Source: Pseudomonas cichorii
GTDB lineage: Bacteria; Pseudomonadota; Gammaproteobacteria; Pseudomonadales; Pseudomonadaceae
Reading direction: 5' to 3'
DNA: 64,000 bases
Assembly (NCBI RefSeq): GCF_018343775.1
Contig: NZ_CP074349.1
Location: 620,001 to 684,000, forward strand
The position numbers and the translations under genes were made by a program. Positions within the stretch are counted from its first letter, which is position 1. Every line of letters begins with the position of its first letter. The notes under the pieces are model-generated. The model ran no database searches and was not told the DNA's origin. It saw only the letters and a list, made by a program, of their open reading frames with translations. Below, in pieces: positions 27,855 to 37,029 of the stretch.

Positions 27855-29534
27855 TCAGTCCGCCAGGGCGATAGGGCCGATCTCGTGGAACACATCGCCG
27901 GGGCCCGGATTCTCTGGGGACGTCTTGCCACCAAAGTGAGTCATGATGCCCCACACGGCGTTCAATGACGTCTGCACTGCGCCCTCGACCCATGCGGGGG
28001 TCCAGGATATATCGTCGCCGGCCAGAAACATGCCGCGGTGTTCGGCGGGCATGTCCTGCTGCATGAAGTGCGAGTACATCCGCTGGTTATAGCGGTAATG
28101 GCCCGGCAGCGCACCTTTGAAGGCCCCGAGGAAATGCGGGTCGGCTTCCCATGAAATGGTGATCGGGTCACCGATGATGCGTGCGGAGATATCCACTTTC
28201 GGATAGATCTTCTTCAAGGCATCCAGCGCCAGTTTCACCCGCTTCTCGATAGGCTGCGGCAGCATCTTCAGGGCGTCGCTCATCCATGAATAGGACAGGC
28301 AGATCACCCCCGGTTTGTCGTCGCCGTTATCGAACAGGTAAGTGCCTCGGGTCAGCCGGTCGGTGAGGGTCATACTCATGAGGTCGCGGCCGGTTTCCGG
28401 ATCTTTGTCTTTCCAGAACGGACGATCCACCATGACGAAGGTTTTCGAGGACTGCATGTAGCGGGTGCGATCCAGGGCCATCCACATCTTTTGCGAGAAC
28501 AGCGACTCTTCACACTCGATCTGGGTGGTCAGCAACCAGCTCTGGCAGGTGGTCAGCACCGCCGAATAATGCCGCGTATCACCCCAGTTGTCGGTGACGG
28601 CCAGGTTTCCGTCCTCGGCCCGCGCAATGCGTTTGACCCCGGTGCGTGGCGCGCCGCGATGCAGTGACGACAGGCTGGTGCCTTCAGGCCAGTGGGCACA
28701 ACGCTCCGGTACATGACGCCATATGCCCAGCGGAACCTGTTCCACTCCGCCCACGATCAGGTGCTGGTTCTCGTCGCAGTTGGTCATGATTACGCGGAAG
28801 ATTTCCAGCATCGAGTTGGGGAAGTCCGAGTCCCAGCCGCCAGTACCAAAGCCCACCTGGCCGAATACCTCCCGGTGATAGAACGACAGCTTGGCGAAGG
28901 CTTTGGAGGTGGCGACGAAATCATAGAACGTGCGGTCGTCCCAGAGCGGAACCAACGTGTTCCACAGCGCCTTGAGGCGCGGCACATCGCGGTCGCGGAT
29001 GGCCTGCTGGATATCGGCAAACTGCGAGCCGCACTCCAGAGCATCCGCCCATGCGTCGGCCACTTCCTGAAAGAGCGCAGGCAAGTCCGACAGCTTTTGT
29101 GCGTAGTAAGTCGTGCCTTCCAGATCAATGACGGTACTGCCTGAAGCAGCCGTCAGCGGGTTGGGGAATGGGCTGGACTCAAGACCCAGCTTGTCGACGT
29201 AGTGATAGAACGCGGTAGACGACACGGGAAAGCGCATGCCGCCCAGTTCCGCGATGATGCCTTCGGCACCCTCGAAAGCCTGTGAGCGCAGGCGGCCGCC
29301 CATTTTCGAGGCTTCATAAACCACAGGTTTGAGGCCCAGCTTCATCAGTTCATAAGCCGCCACCAGCCCAGCGATACCGGCACCAATGATCGCGACTTCC
29401 TTGCCGTGGTTTTCTGCCGGAATGCTGCCCAGACCTGCCGGATGCTCGATCCAGTCATCAAAGGGAAAAGGAAAGTCAGGGCCAAAAATGGTGATCGGCT
29501 TTTTGCCGTCTTGAGGATGACGATTGTTTTTCAT
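27855..29534 (-). CDS. davB: L-lysine 2-monooxygenase
   Basis: FAD-dependent enzyme of the amine-oxidase fold that decarboxylates and oxidises L-lysine to 5-aminovaleramide with O2. From the ATG at 29534 it is 559 residues, matching DavB of P. putida, to which the recalled sequence is very close throughout ('RHPQDGKKPITIFGPDFPF', 'PGHYRYNQRMYSHFMQQDMPAE', 'FLAGDDISWTPAWVEGAVQTSLNAVWGIM'). The FAD dinucleotide motif is 'IIGAGIAGLVAAYELMK' at about 48-64. An in-frame start at 29567 would add 11 residues not seen in the family. With davA it forms the lysine-to-5-aminovalerate unit. Confidence 0.94.
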   Translation of the reverse strand: MKNNRHPQDGKKPITIFGPDFPFPFDDWIEHPAGLGSIPAENHGKEVAIIGAGIAGLVAAYELMKLGLKPVVYEASKMGGRLRSQAFEGAEGIIAELGGMRFPVSSTAFYHYVDKLGLESSPFPNPLTAASGSTVIDLEGTTYYAQKLSDLPALFQEVADAWADALECGSQFADIQQAIRDRDVPRLKALWNTLVPLWDDRTFYDFVATSKAFAKLSFYHREVFGQVGFGTGGWDSDFPNSMLEIFRVIMTNCDENQHLIVGGVEQVPLGIWRHVPERCAHWPEGTSLSSLHRGAPRTGVKRIARAEDGNLAVTDNWGDTRHYSAVLTTCQSWLLTTQIECEESLFSQKMWMALDRTRYMQSSKTFVMVDRPFWKDKDPETGRDLMSMTLTDRLTRGTYLFDNGDDKPGVICLSYSWMSDALKMLPQPIEKRVKLALDALKKIYPKVDISARIIGDPITISWEADPHFLGAFKGALPGHYRYNQRMYSHFMQQDMPAEHRGMFLAGDDISWTPAWVEGAVQTSLNAVWGIMTHFGGKTSPENPGPGDVFHEIGPIALAD

Positions 29535-29714
29535 GACAGACCTTGATTCGGCTACAGCGAAAACCACAGTCTAGATAAGCGCGAGCACGTTAATAAGACG
29601 CAAAGTGTCGTCGTTATGATTTGATTTTGTTCAATATGACGAGGGTGGCGGTCACTTTGTTGATTTGAGCTGCGCAAGCGAGCCAGTGATGTCTGGCTCG
29701 CGGGTGTGGCTGTG

Positions 29715-30758
29715 TCAGGATTCTATGGCGGGAAGTTGTTGCTCTATCACGCCAAGCCATCCCATGCCCGGCCAGGTTTCAAAGCCGGGTGTCAGTGCAT
29801 AGCCCTGAATGGCTTGAGCCTGCTGGGTGCTGTAACCGCTTTTGTGCCCGGTCCTGGTCTGTAGCTGGATGGGTTCGCCGAGCAGGCTTTCTGGGTCCGA
29901 ACTGGCAATGATCCGGTGGTTGGCGTCGACCATCATGACCCGGCTGCGTGCGCGCTCTTCATCACTCAGACGAACGCCGTCAATAACGGACCTGGCCTGG
30001 CTCTGCCAGTCGAAGAAAATACCAATGACGCCGACGACGGGGCTATGAGAACCGGCATTGATACGCACTGCCGCACTGAACGCGCATGTCTGCGAGTTGT
30101 TCAATAGCGGTTCTACAGTCACTTGCCCCGCGTAGTACTGATCGCTGGAGCTGTGACGCAATGCATTCTTGAACCAGGGCTCTTCGGCAACATTGGCCCC
30201 CATGACTTTCTCATAAGTGCCGGCACGACCACAGGCAACCACTCGTCCTGTCGTGTCGGCGACCCATATGTCCAGGTAGACGGTGTAGCTGTCCAGAATG
30301 ATGCCCAGACGTTTGCTGGCATGAGCGCATGTCTGTGGTGTCTGGGTGGTAAGCATATCGACCAGCGAGGCATCCGTTGCCCACCAGCGGACGTCACACG
30401 TTCGTTCGTACAGGTTGCGGTCGATGATTTCGATCATGTTCAGGGACAGGTCGGCCAGGCGCTGGCCGCGCATGTCGAAACACATGCTCTGGCCCAGTTC
30501 GATCAACTGATTGACCGAGGCTTGCAAGTCATGAGTCAGGGCTCCTGCGATCTTTGAAACACGCTCGGAGATATTCTTGACCTCTTCGGCCACGACCGAA
30601 AAACCTTTGCCTGCGCTACCGGCATGGGCCGCTTCGATCAGGGCATTGATTGCCAGCAGGCGTGTCTGTCGGGTAATCACTTGAATATCGCTGACGCCCC
30701 GATTGGCTAACGCCTCTACTTCTTTGGACAGGATGACGATCCGCTCTGGCTCAATCAT
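29715..30758 (-). CDS. Soluble methyl-accepting-like protein with C-terminal Cache domain
   Basis: A 347-residue protein with no membrane segment or signal peptide. Residues about 15-70 match the signalling-tip region of chemoreceptors ('INALIEAAHAGSAGKGFSVVAEEVKNIS'), and residues about 125-345 look like a Cache-type sensor ('VDMLTTQ ... LDSYTVYLDIWVADTTGRVVACG'). The order is the reverse of a normal chemoreceptor, and the MCP part is short. It could be a cytosolic sensor in a chemotaxis or other array; the ligand is unknown. It is upstream of davB in the same direction (180-bp gap). Confidence 0.75.
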   Translation of the reverse strand: MIEPERIVILSKEVEALANRGVSDIQVITRQTRLLAINALIEAAHAGSAGKGFSVVAEEVKNISERVSKIAGALTHDLQASVNQLIELGQSMCFDMRGQRLADLSLNMIEIIDRNLYERTCDVRWWATDASLVDMLTTQTPQTCAHASKRLGIILDSYTVYLDIWVADTTGRVVACGRAGTYEKVMGANVAEEPWFKNALRHSSSDQYYAGQVTVEPLLNNSQTCAFSAAVRINAGSHSPVVGVIGIFFDWQSQARSVIDGVRLSDEERARSRVMMVDANHRIIASSDPESLLGEPIQLQTRTGHKSGYSTQQAQAIQGYALTPGFETWPGMGWLGVIEQQLPAIES

Positions 30759-31054
30759 TTTCGTTCTACTTGAAAAATGTGGGAGTGGCGGCAGAGTTCT
30801 CGAAGCTCGAGAGGGTGAAACTGAAAAAGGGCCTGTTGGCCCCTGTATAAAGTTGTCCCTGATTTATTATTTATTGATGGCGTCCCTGATACGTGCAAAT
30901 TATCTGAAAAACATCAGTAGTGTCACCTTGCCTGTATTTAGTTTTGATTATTATTCAGGAATGTCGCAATAAGGTAGGCGGATGTCGTAATCGGGTTTTT
31001 AAGGAGAAGTAGTTACACACTTTTCATACTGATCAGCTCATTACAGAAGTCTGA

Positions 31055-31516
31055 TCAAACAGCATGACCACGATCAATCTTGCTGCTGAGAATGATCGAA
31101 GTGGTGGTCTTTTCCACACCGTCGATACTGCCGATCAGGTCCAGCAACTGGTCCAGTTGTTCAGGCGAATCGGTGCGCAGCCAGGCGACATAATCGAACT
31201 CGCCACTGACGGCGCATAACTGCTGAACCTGCGCCAGGGTGCTGAGCCGACGCAGCACCTCTTTGCCCGAGCGAGGCTGGACGGTAATGCCCACGTAGGC
31301 CTGCAGGCCACCATCAACGACCCGCTGGCTCAGGCGCACGCCATAACCGGTGATGACCTTGGTACTTTCCAGGCGAGCGAGGCGTGAAGTGACAGTGGTG
31401 CGGGCAATCCCCAGTTGCCGAGCCAGCGTGGCCACGCTTTCCCGTGCATTGAGTTGCAGGGCTGCAATCAACTGGCGGTCGATATCGTCCAGAGCGAGAG
31501 GGCGGCTATCGGACAC
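31055..31516 (-). CDS. Lrp/AsnC family transcriptional regulator
   Basis: A 153-residue regulator with an N-terminal winged HTH ('DDIDRQLIAALQLNARESVATLARQLGIARTTVTSRL', about 9-45) and a C-terminal RAM/effector domain (about 70-150). The start is GTG at 31516 with AAGGAG 6 bases upstream; the frame is open further upstream, but without family similarity. It is 11 bp downstream of the FUSC gene and so probably co-transcribed. Targets are unknown. Confidence 0.92.
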   Translation of the reverse strand: MSDSRPLALDDIDRQLIAALQLNARESVATLARQLGIARTTVTSRLARLESTKVITGYGVRLSQRVVDGGLQAYVGITVQPRSGKEVLRRLSTLAQVQQLCAVSGEFDYVAWLRTDSPEQLDQLLDLIGSIDGVEKTTTSIILSSKIDRGHAV

Positions 31517-31527
31517 GGTGCTCTCCT

Positions 31528-32595
31528 TCAAAATTTCCAGCGCTTGGCGGTCCTGGACAAGCGCTCTTGCAAGCCGTCGAGGTTGTGCGCCAGTTGCTGA
31601 GTCATCAAGTGGTAACCGGTCAGCTCGGCAGGAATCGCAGCCTGGGTGGCAGTGTTTTCCGACGTGCGTGCCAGACGTTCGGTCGCACCGGTTTGCAGGG
31701 CGCGGGCCATGCCGATCAATTGCCTGCGGATCTGGCGGTAGTCGGCGTCCATGGAGGTTTTCAAAGTTGTGCCTGCGGCCTGATCGAGGTCGGCCGGGCG
31801 AATGTTTGAAAGGATCTCCAGCGTGCTCAGGCACATCCGGAAATGGCCCTGAATCGCATCCAGCTCGACCATGGAAATCTTCACTTCTTTGGACACCGAC
31901 GGCAGCAGCGAGCGCAGTTGCAGCATCGTGGCGTTGAGTCTTGCGGTCAGCTTCAAGTGCTCATCGGCACTGATCGGCTCGCCCTGATGGATGCGCCCGT
32001 ACACCTTGGCGCAATCGCGCAGGCCGCTGGCCAGGTTGTAGCGCCAGGAGAAGACTGCATACAGCGGCAAGGCAAAGGAGAAGGCCAGGGCCAGCGCGAT
32101 ACCGATCATGATATCCAGCGTTCGCCACAGACCATCACTGATCGGGTTGACCCCGTGCCCGGCCACGATAAACAGGGTGATTGCCGACAGCAGCGCGGTA
32201 TAACCGCCCTTGCCGATGGCGTGATAAGCGAAGAATCCGCACATCACGGACATGATCACGTAAGTCAGCAACGGGATTTCCAGATACCCCTGCTGCACCA
32301 CCACAAACAGCCCAAGGCCTGCGCCAATCAGTGTTCCGTATGCGCGTTCCACGGACTTTTTGCCGATATTGCCATGGTGCTGCAAACCACCGATCACGAT
32401 CAGCATCGTCACCGAAGCCCACTCGCCATGGGGCATGTTCAGGCCGGATGTCAGCAGGATCGACACCAGCAGCCCGACCACGATACGCGCCGCATGAATC
32501 AGACGCGCATGCCGGTAACGGCGATACGGATCAAGCACAGGGCGCAGAACAGGGCGTAGCCAGGAAGGGATGAAAACAGAGCGCGAATTCGTCAT
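31528..32595 (-). CDS. FUSC family (YccS/aromatic acid exporter-like) membrane protein
   Basis: A 355-residue inner-membrane protein. The N-terminal half holds about six membrane helices of the FUSC type ('HGEWASVTMLIVIGGLQHHGNIGKKSVERAYGTLIGAGLGLF', about 55-95), and the C-terminal half is a soluble helical domain. Related proteins (AaeB, YccS) export aromatic carboxylic acids or have unknown substrates. It is probably in an operon with the Lrp-type regulator. Confidence 0.82.
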   Translation of the reverse strand: MTNSRSVFIPSWLRPVLRPVLDPYRRYRHARLIHAARIVVGLLVSILLTSGLNMPHGEWASVTMLIVIGGLQHHGNIGKKSVERAYGTLIGAGLGLFVVVQQGYLEIPLLTYVIMSVMCGFFAYHAIGKGGYTALLSAITLFIVAGHGVNPISDGLWRTLDIMIGIALALAFSFALPLYAVFSWRYNLASGLRDCAKVYGRIHQGEPISADEHLKLTARLNATMLQLRSLLPSVSKEVKISMVELDAIQGHFRMCLSTLEILSNIRPADLDQAAGTTLKTSMDADYRQIRRQLIGMARALQTGATERLARTSENTATQAAIPAELTGYHLMTQQLAHNLDGLQERLSRTAKRWKF

Positions 32596-32739
32596 GCGTT
32601 AAATGGCCGCGAGGGTTGGGAAAGTGTCCATGCTTTGATGGTAGCGATCTCCAGTAAGCCACAACTGAAGGGGGAATTGTTTATTGCTTTGCCGCTTTGA
32701 GTCATTGTGACGGGTAGCAAGGACTCATGGAAAAAGCTG

Positions 32740-33978
32740 ATGCCACATTTATCAATCACTCCGCTGGATGCTCTCCTGGACGAGCCGCGACGCATTTGTG
32801 TCGAAGGTCTGGCGGCGGGCCAACAGATAACCCTCACGGCAACGACCCGTCGTGGCGCAGGCCAGTCCTGGCAGAGCCATGCGACCTTTGTGGCCGATGC
32901 CCAAGGGATCGTCGATCTGCAGCGCGATGCGCCGATAGCGGGCGATTACGCAGAGGTATCGGCCATGGGGCTGCTCTGGAGCCAGCGTCCGCAACATGCC
33001 GCGAGCAAGGAAATCTTTCCGGACTCGGTGCTAGAACCGCTGTTGACCGAAGTTGCGCTGTCGGGCTGCGATCAATCCGTGACCATGATTCAGCGTCTCG
33101 CCGGGCCAGGCGTCAGCCGTCGCGATATTCGCGAGGACGGATTGGTGGGCACGTTATTCATGCCAGCAGGTGACGGACCGCATCCTGCCGTGATGGTCCT
33201 CAATGGCTCGGGTGGCGGCATCAACGAAGCGCGAGCGGCACTCTATGCGTCGCGAGGTTATGCCGCCCTGGCCCTGGGTTATTTCAAGGCACCCGGTCTG
33301 TCGGGCTACATCTCCAACACACCACTGGAATATTTCCAGCAGGCGCTGCTCTGGATTCGTCGCGAACTCAAACCGGAAAATGACTTCATCGCCCTGAGCG
33401 GCCAGTCCCGTGGTGGCGAACTGGTGTTGCTGCTTGGCAGCCTGTTTCCCGACCTGGTATCCGCCGTGATCGGCTATGTTCCCAGTGCCCTGGTTCATGG
33501 CGGACAAGCTGCTGCTGACCCCGCCATAGGGCGCGACGGCCCCGCCTGGCTGTATCGCGGCCAACCGCTGGATCACCTGTGGAACAACAATCGAACAGCC
33601 AATTGGGACGCCCGAGATGCCGGACGCCGCAATGCCGAATCCATTCTCACCGCACTCGACGATCCTGAAGCAGTCGCTCGCGTAGGCATCGCAGTCGAAA
33701 GAATCCGCGGCCCGGTCATTCTCCTGTCTGGCACCGACGATGCAGCATGGCCCTCCAGCCTGTTCGGGCGCATGGTCGAGCAGCGGCTGAAAGAACATCA
33801 ACACCCATGGCCGGTAGAGCACCTGGATTTTCAGGATGCAGGGCATAGCATTCTGTTGCCTTACATACCGGCGACCTACAGTGATGATGGGAGTCCGAGT
33901 GCGAATGCACGGGCAAACGAACAGTCGTGGCAGGGTGTCAGGAGGTTCCTGGAAGGGGCGCTCGCTACGAAAAGATGA
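32740..33978 (+). CDS. Acyl-CoA thioesterase/BAAT-like alpha/beta hydrolase
   Basis: A 412-residue protein of the bile-acid-CoA:amino-acid N-acyltransferase/acyl-CoA thioesterase family. The N-terminal beta domain (about 1-110) carries 'LSITPLDALLDEPRRICVEGL', and the C-terminal alpha/beta-hydrolase domain has the oxyanion-type 'VMVLNGSGGGINEARAALYASRGYAALALGYF', the nucleophile Ser in 'SGQSRGGEL' and a late 'DAGHSI' His. The start is uncertain: ATG at 32740 matches the family N-terminus, and GTG at 32707 would add 11 residues. The physiological acyl donor is not known. Confidence 0.8.
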   Translation: MPHLSITPLDALLDEPRRICVEGLAAGQQITLTATTRRGAGQSWQSHATFVADAQGIVDLQRDAPIAGDYAEVSAMGLLWSQRPQHAASKEIFPDSVLEPLLTEVALSGCDQSVTMIQRLAGPGVSRRDIREDGLVGTLFMPAGDGPHPAVMVLNGSGGGINEARAALYASRGYAALALGYFKAPGLSGYISNTPLEYFQQALLWIRRELKPENDFIALSGQSRGGELVLLLGSLFPDLVSAVIGYVPSALVHGGQAAADPAIGRDGPAWLYRGQPLDHLWNNNRTANWDARDAGRRNAESILTALDDPEAVARVGIAVERIRGPVILLSGTDDAAWPSSLFGRMVEQRLKEHQHPWPVEHLDFQDAGHSILLPYIPATYSDDGSPSANARANEQSWQGVRRFLEGALATKR

Positions 33979-34089
33979 GCGATTCAAGTAGTATTGCCGC
34001 AACTATACCAATCAAGGTTTTCAAGCCTTGAGCCCGGCATTCACCCAGAAATACCGAATGCCGCACAGATTCGACCCAGGGGATTTTTT

Positions 34090-34980
34090 ATGTCTGCTCA
34101 ACGTCACGAGGTCAGTGACACACCGCTGGTGACCGTGATCATCGCTTCCTACAATCACGCTCGCTACATAGAAGACAGCATCAATAGCGTCATCAACCAG
34201 ACCTACCCGAATATCGAACTTCTGGTTGTCGACGACGGCTCCAAGGACGAGAGCCCGGAGCTCCTGAAACAGCTTCAGGAAAAGCATGGTTTTGATTTGC
34301 GCTTTCAGGCCAACAAGGGCCTTGCCCGTACCCTCAATGACGCGATCGAGCGTGCGCGGGGCGAGTTGATTGTGCCGTTCGGCTCCGACGACATCATGTT
34401 TCCCCACCGTATTGCCACCCAGGTGGAATACATGAAGGACAAGCCCGAAGTGGGCATCTGCGCGGCCAATATCGAAACCATCGACCAGGACGGCAAGGTC
34501 ATGGGCGAGCGGGAGCAGCGCAACCGCAATCTGGCATTCCGCCGTCTGGATTTCGACGACCTGTTCCTCAATCGCAAACCGGGACCGGCATCAGCCACCT
34601 TGATGTTTCGGCGCGAAGCGCTGGACAAGGTCGGCGGTTTCAACCCCGAGATTCGTCTGGAAGATATCTACATCGAGTTGTCGATTGCTCGTGCCGGTTA
34701 CTTCATCGATATTCTTGGCGAGGTCTTGGCGCAGTATCGTGACCACCCCAGCAATACCTTCAAGAATGGCCGGTTCATGGTCGAGAATGTCTTGAAAACC
34801 TACGAAGTCTTTCGCGATCACCCGCAGTACGAGCAGGTGTGCATGAACTTCCGTAACTCCACGGTGCTCAAGTACGCCAACCGCGACAAGGTGCTGGCCC
34901 GGGAAATCCTGGCAGATATCCCGGTCAGGTACTGGAACAGGAAAACCCTGCGCGGTGTGTGGCGGCTGATTACTTCCTGA
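34090..34980 (+). CDS. Glycosyltransferase family 2 protein
   Basis: A 296-residue GT-A-fold glycosyltransferase with 'VTVIIASYNHARYIEDSINSVINQTYPNIELLVVDDGSKDES' (nucleotide-sugar binding and DDGS) and the DXD-like 'PFGSDDIMF'. A further acidic 'IRLEDIYIELSIA' may hold the catalytic base. The ATG at 34090 follows GGGGATTTTTT. Sugar and acceptor cannot be named. It is convergent with the O-antigen-ligase-like gene, and their 3' ends overlap by 11 bp, which suggests a shared role in surface polysaccharide. Confidence 0.9.
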   Translation: MSAQRHEVSDTPLVTVIIASYNHARYIEDSINSVINQTYPNIELLVVDDGSKDESPELLKQLQEKHGFDLRFQANKGLARTLNDAIERARGELIVPFGSDDIMFPHRIATQVEYMKDKPEVGICAANIETIDQDGKVMGEREQRNRNLAFRRLDFDDLFLNRKPGPASATLMFRREALDKVGGFNPEIRLEDIYIELSIARAGYFIDILGEVLAQYRDHPSNTFKNGRFMVENVLKTYEVFRDHPQYEQVCMNFRNSTVLKYANRDKVLAREILADIPVRYWNRKTLRGVWRLITS

Positions 34981-36172
34981 GTGCGCGTTCCTGCCGCCAG
35001 AGAATCAGCGACTGGGCGTAGATCAGCGCCATCGGCATCCAGATAAGGAACCAGTGTTCCTTGGGGCGTGACATGAAGGCATTGCCTTCAGTCAGCCCGG
35101 AAGCGAATCCGAAAACAAGCCAGGCCGCCGCAATGGTCACGGCGGTATGACTGCGGTAGACCCAGCAGAATCGTATCGCCAGGCCATACAGCGTCATCCA
35201 CAGCGCCAATCCCAGAATGCCGCCCGAATAGAGCACGCCCAACTCCATGTTGTGCGGGTCGGCAAGAGTGAAGTCCAGGCCCGGAATGACCACTGTCATC
35301 GATGTGCCGAAACCGTGGCCCAGCCACGGGTGTTCGCCGATCTGGCGCAGCGACTCCATCCATATCGCGGGTCGGTAGGACAGACCGCGTTGTGTGATTG
35401 CGTCGGGATGAATCAGCAGAACAGTGATCAGAACAGCAATAGCGACCCCAACGGCCAACAGGCTGCGACGTCGGTCGCCCACCAGTAACAGCCACCCCAG
35501 AGCCGCTGTCAGCCCAATCAGGGGCGTCCTTGATCCGGTTGCCATGATGGCTGCGCCCAGAAGTACCAGGCAGATAATCGGCACCGGGTTCCAGGCCTTG
35601 CGCGCCTGAAACCATGTGGCCAGCCAGAACGCAGCGAATGCGCCCAATACATGAGCGGTGAGCAACGGATTTTCGAGCACGCCGTAGCCATTGAGGCGGG
35701 CTTCACCGGCCTGCATCTCGAAAACTATAAAGTAGGTCAGGGACAGACCTGCGACCAGAACGGCAAAGAGTGCCGAAAGACGAGTGTACTGCTCCAGCCG
35801 GGCGGGGTAATGCAAGGCAATGATGCCGGTCGAAAACAACAACAACATGACGTACATCGGGCGTTTGAGCAGGCCTGGCAGATCATCCTCCGTCACGGCC
35901 CACGCAATGCTGATGAGGATATAGACGCTGAAGACACCGAATGCGATGAATAACGGGTTACAGATCAGGGTCTTCAGCAAGCGTGGCTGCAGGACCAGCG
36001 TCAGAAAGGTGGGGAAGGCCAGGAAAATATAAAAAAGCTTGTGGTAGAGCGCTCTATCCCAGATCCAGAAAATTCCTGTGAGAGTAATCAGCCAGCCTAG
36101 CGGTAGTAAGTATTTGGTGATCAGATTGCTCAAGCGTTGGTTTCTACTCTCTGGTGACACATCAACTGACAT
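34970..36172 (-). CDS. O-antigen ligase/Wzy_C family membrane protein
   Basis: A 400-residue inner-membrane protein with about 11 membrane helices and a Wzy_C/O-antigen-ligase signature: the periplasmic loop with 'ATGSRTPLIGL' and, later, 'EHPWLGHGFGTSM' and 'ADPHNMELGVLYSGG', where the His after Pro is a conserved residue. It may transfer O-antigen to lipid A-core (WaaL) or polymerise another surface glycan; sequence alone does not separate these. Confidence 0.85.
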   Translation of the reverse strand: MSVDVSPESRNQRLSNLITKYLLPLGWLITLTGIFWIWDRALYHKLFYIFLAFPTFLTLVLQPRLLKTLICNPLFIAFGVFSVYILISIAWAVTEDDLPGLLKRPMYVMLLLFSTGIIALHYPARLEQYTRLSALFAVLVAGLSLTYFIVFEMQAGEARLNGYGVLENPLLTAHVLGAFAAFWLATWFQARKAWNPVPIICLVLLGAAIMATGSRTPLIGLTAALGWLLLVGDRRRSLLAVGVAIAVLITVLLIHPDAITQRGLSYRPAIWMESLRQIGEHPWLGHGFGTSMTVVIPGLDFTLADPHNMELGVLYSGGILGLALWMTLYGLAIRFCWVYRSHTAVTIAAAWLVFGFASGLTEGNAFMSRPKEHWFLIWMPMALIYAQSLILWRQERALRK

Positions 36173-36488
36173 TTTTCGTGCCCATCTAAATAAACCCTGT
36201 AATTGTATGGGATACGCCTTCGATTGATCAGGGGTATCTTGCGGGCTGTTTTTTGGTGTTCCGAAAACGGTGGGCCGTAGTTTTGTGTCAAAAAATCCAG
36301 GCAGCTATTCGTCTGTATAGCAGACCTGAGGTATTCCATCCCTGTACCTGCCAGTCATCCTCAACGTGACCGGTGCCCGTAGCTTACACGTCAGCGTGTG
36401 AAAAGGGCGTGTGGCTTTTATTCAAAATCATTCCAAGTTCATCATCTGTATGGAGAAATCTCCAACTCAGGAAGGTTGAGAGGCTTCC

Positions 36489-36626
36489 ATGAGGCGATTC
36501 GAGCGTCTCTGGCGCTGGAGGTTCCCGGATGGCTCAGCAAGAGTGCTGGGAGCGCTGGACTGTGAGTTCTCGTTTATACCAGCTGTCATGGCTACGCTTG
36601 ATGAAATCGAGGGGATGTTTGAGTGA
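36489..36626 (+). CDS. Possible small protein of 45 residues (unrecognised)
   Basis: A short frame with a plausible ribosome-binding site (GAGAGG, 36478-36483) 5 bases before the ATG. The product begins 'MRRFERLWRWRFPDG' and ends 'ATLDEIEGMFE'; it is Arg/Trp-rich at the start and acidic at the end, with no recognised family. It lies in the 516-bp gap between the O-antigen-ligase gene and the IS element. It may be a real small gene, or a piece of a longer one cut by the IS or a deletion. The gap shows nothing else convincing. Confidence 0.3.
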   Translation: MRRFERLWRWRFPDGSARVLGALDCEFSFIPAVMATLDEIEGMFE

Positions 36627-36688
36627 TGGCGACCCTGCTGCAGGTTGCAACGCCGGAGCGTCCTGATCGGAGGCTTATCGGCACTGGC

Positions 36689-36716
36689 TGAATCGCCCCG
36701 GGTTTCGTAGACACCT
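36689..36716. repeat. IS left terminal inverted repeat
   Basis: TGAATCGCCCCGG-GTTTCG-TAGACACCT. It pairs with the right repeat at 37892-37919 at 25 of 28 positions. Confidence 0.9.
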
Positions 36717-36750
36717 CTTTGCCTTAAACTGGGGTCAATTAGGAGGTGCC

Positions 36751-37029
36751 ATGAGCAACCCGCGTTACCCCGAAGAATTCAAAATCCAAGCGGTCAATCA
36801 GGTGATCGAAAAGAAGCTGCCTGTCGCTGATGTAGCGGCTCGTCTCGGCGTGTCGACGCATAGCCTCTATGCCTGGATAAAGCGCTACAGCAAACCTCAA
36901 CAAGAACGGCAGCAGGATGATGATCAGCATGCTGAGCTGCGTCGTCTGCGAGCGGAACTCAAGCGGGTGACTGAAGAGCGAGACATATTAAAAAAGGCCG
37001 CCGCGTACTTTGCCAAGGAGTGCGGTTAA
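36751..37029 (+). CDS. IS3-family OrfA (transposase N-terminal, HTH)
   Basis: A 92-residue OrfA with an HTH of the InsE/Tnp_1 type ('SNPRYPEEFKIQAVNQVIEK ... VAARLGVSTHSLYAWIKRY') and a leucine-zipper-like C-terminal half. It binds the IS ends. The 3' part carries a slippery heptamer at 36990-36996, where a -1 shift would produce the OrfAB transposase. Confidence 0.93.
   Translation: MSNPRYPEEFKIQAVNQVIEKKLPVADVAARLGVSTHSLYAWIKRYSKPQQERQQDDDQHAELRRLRAELKRVTEERDILKKAAAYFAKECG
36990..36996 (+). promoter_or_regulatory. Programmed -1 frameshift site (AAAAAAG)
   Basis: In OrfA the codons read TTA-AAA-AAG, giving the heptamer A-AAA-AAG. The OrfB frame is -1 relative to OrfA and is open from the heptamer through to its stop at 37901, so a shift gives an OrfAB fusion. 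This is the classic IS3-family control. Confidence 0.75.

Noticed and set aside
30759..31054. AT-rich gap between the Cache/MCP-like gene and the Lrp-type gene, with a GGGCC-TGTT-GGCCC hairpin near 30823
   Set aside because: The hairpin lies upstream of the MCP-like gene and is small; no gene or clear promoter could be supported, so it is not reported as a feature.
32727..33173. A frame starting ATGGAAAAAGCTGATGCC upstream of the BAAT-like gene
   Set aside because: It is out of frame with the family-matching protein, and its translation has no family features.
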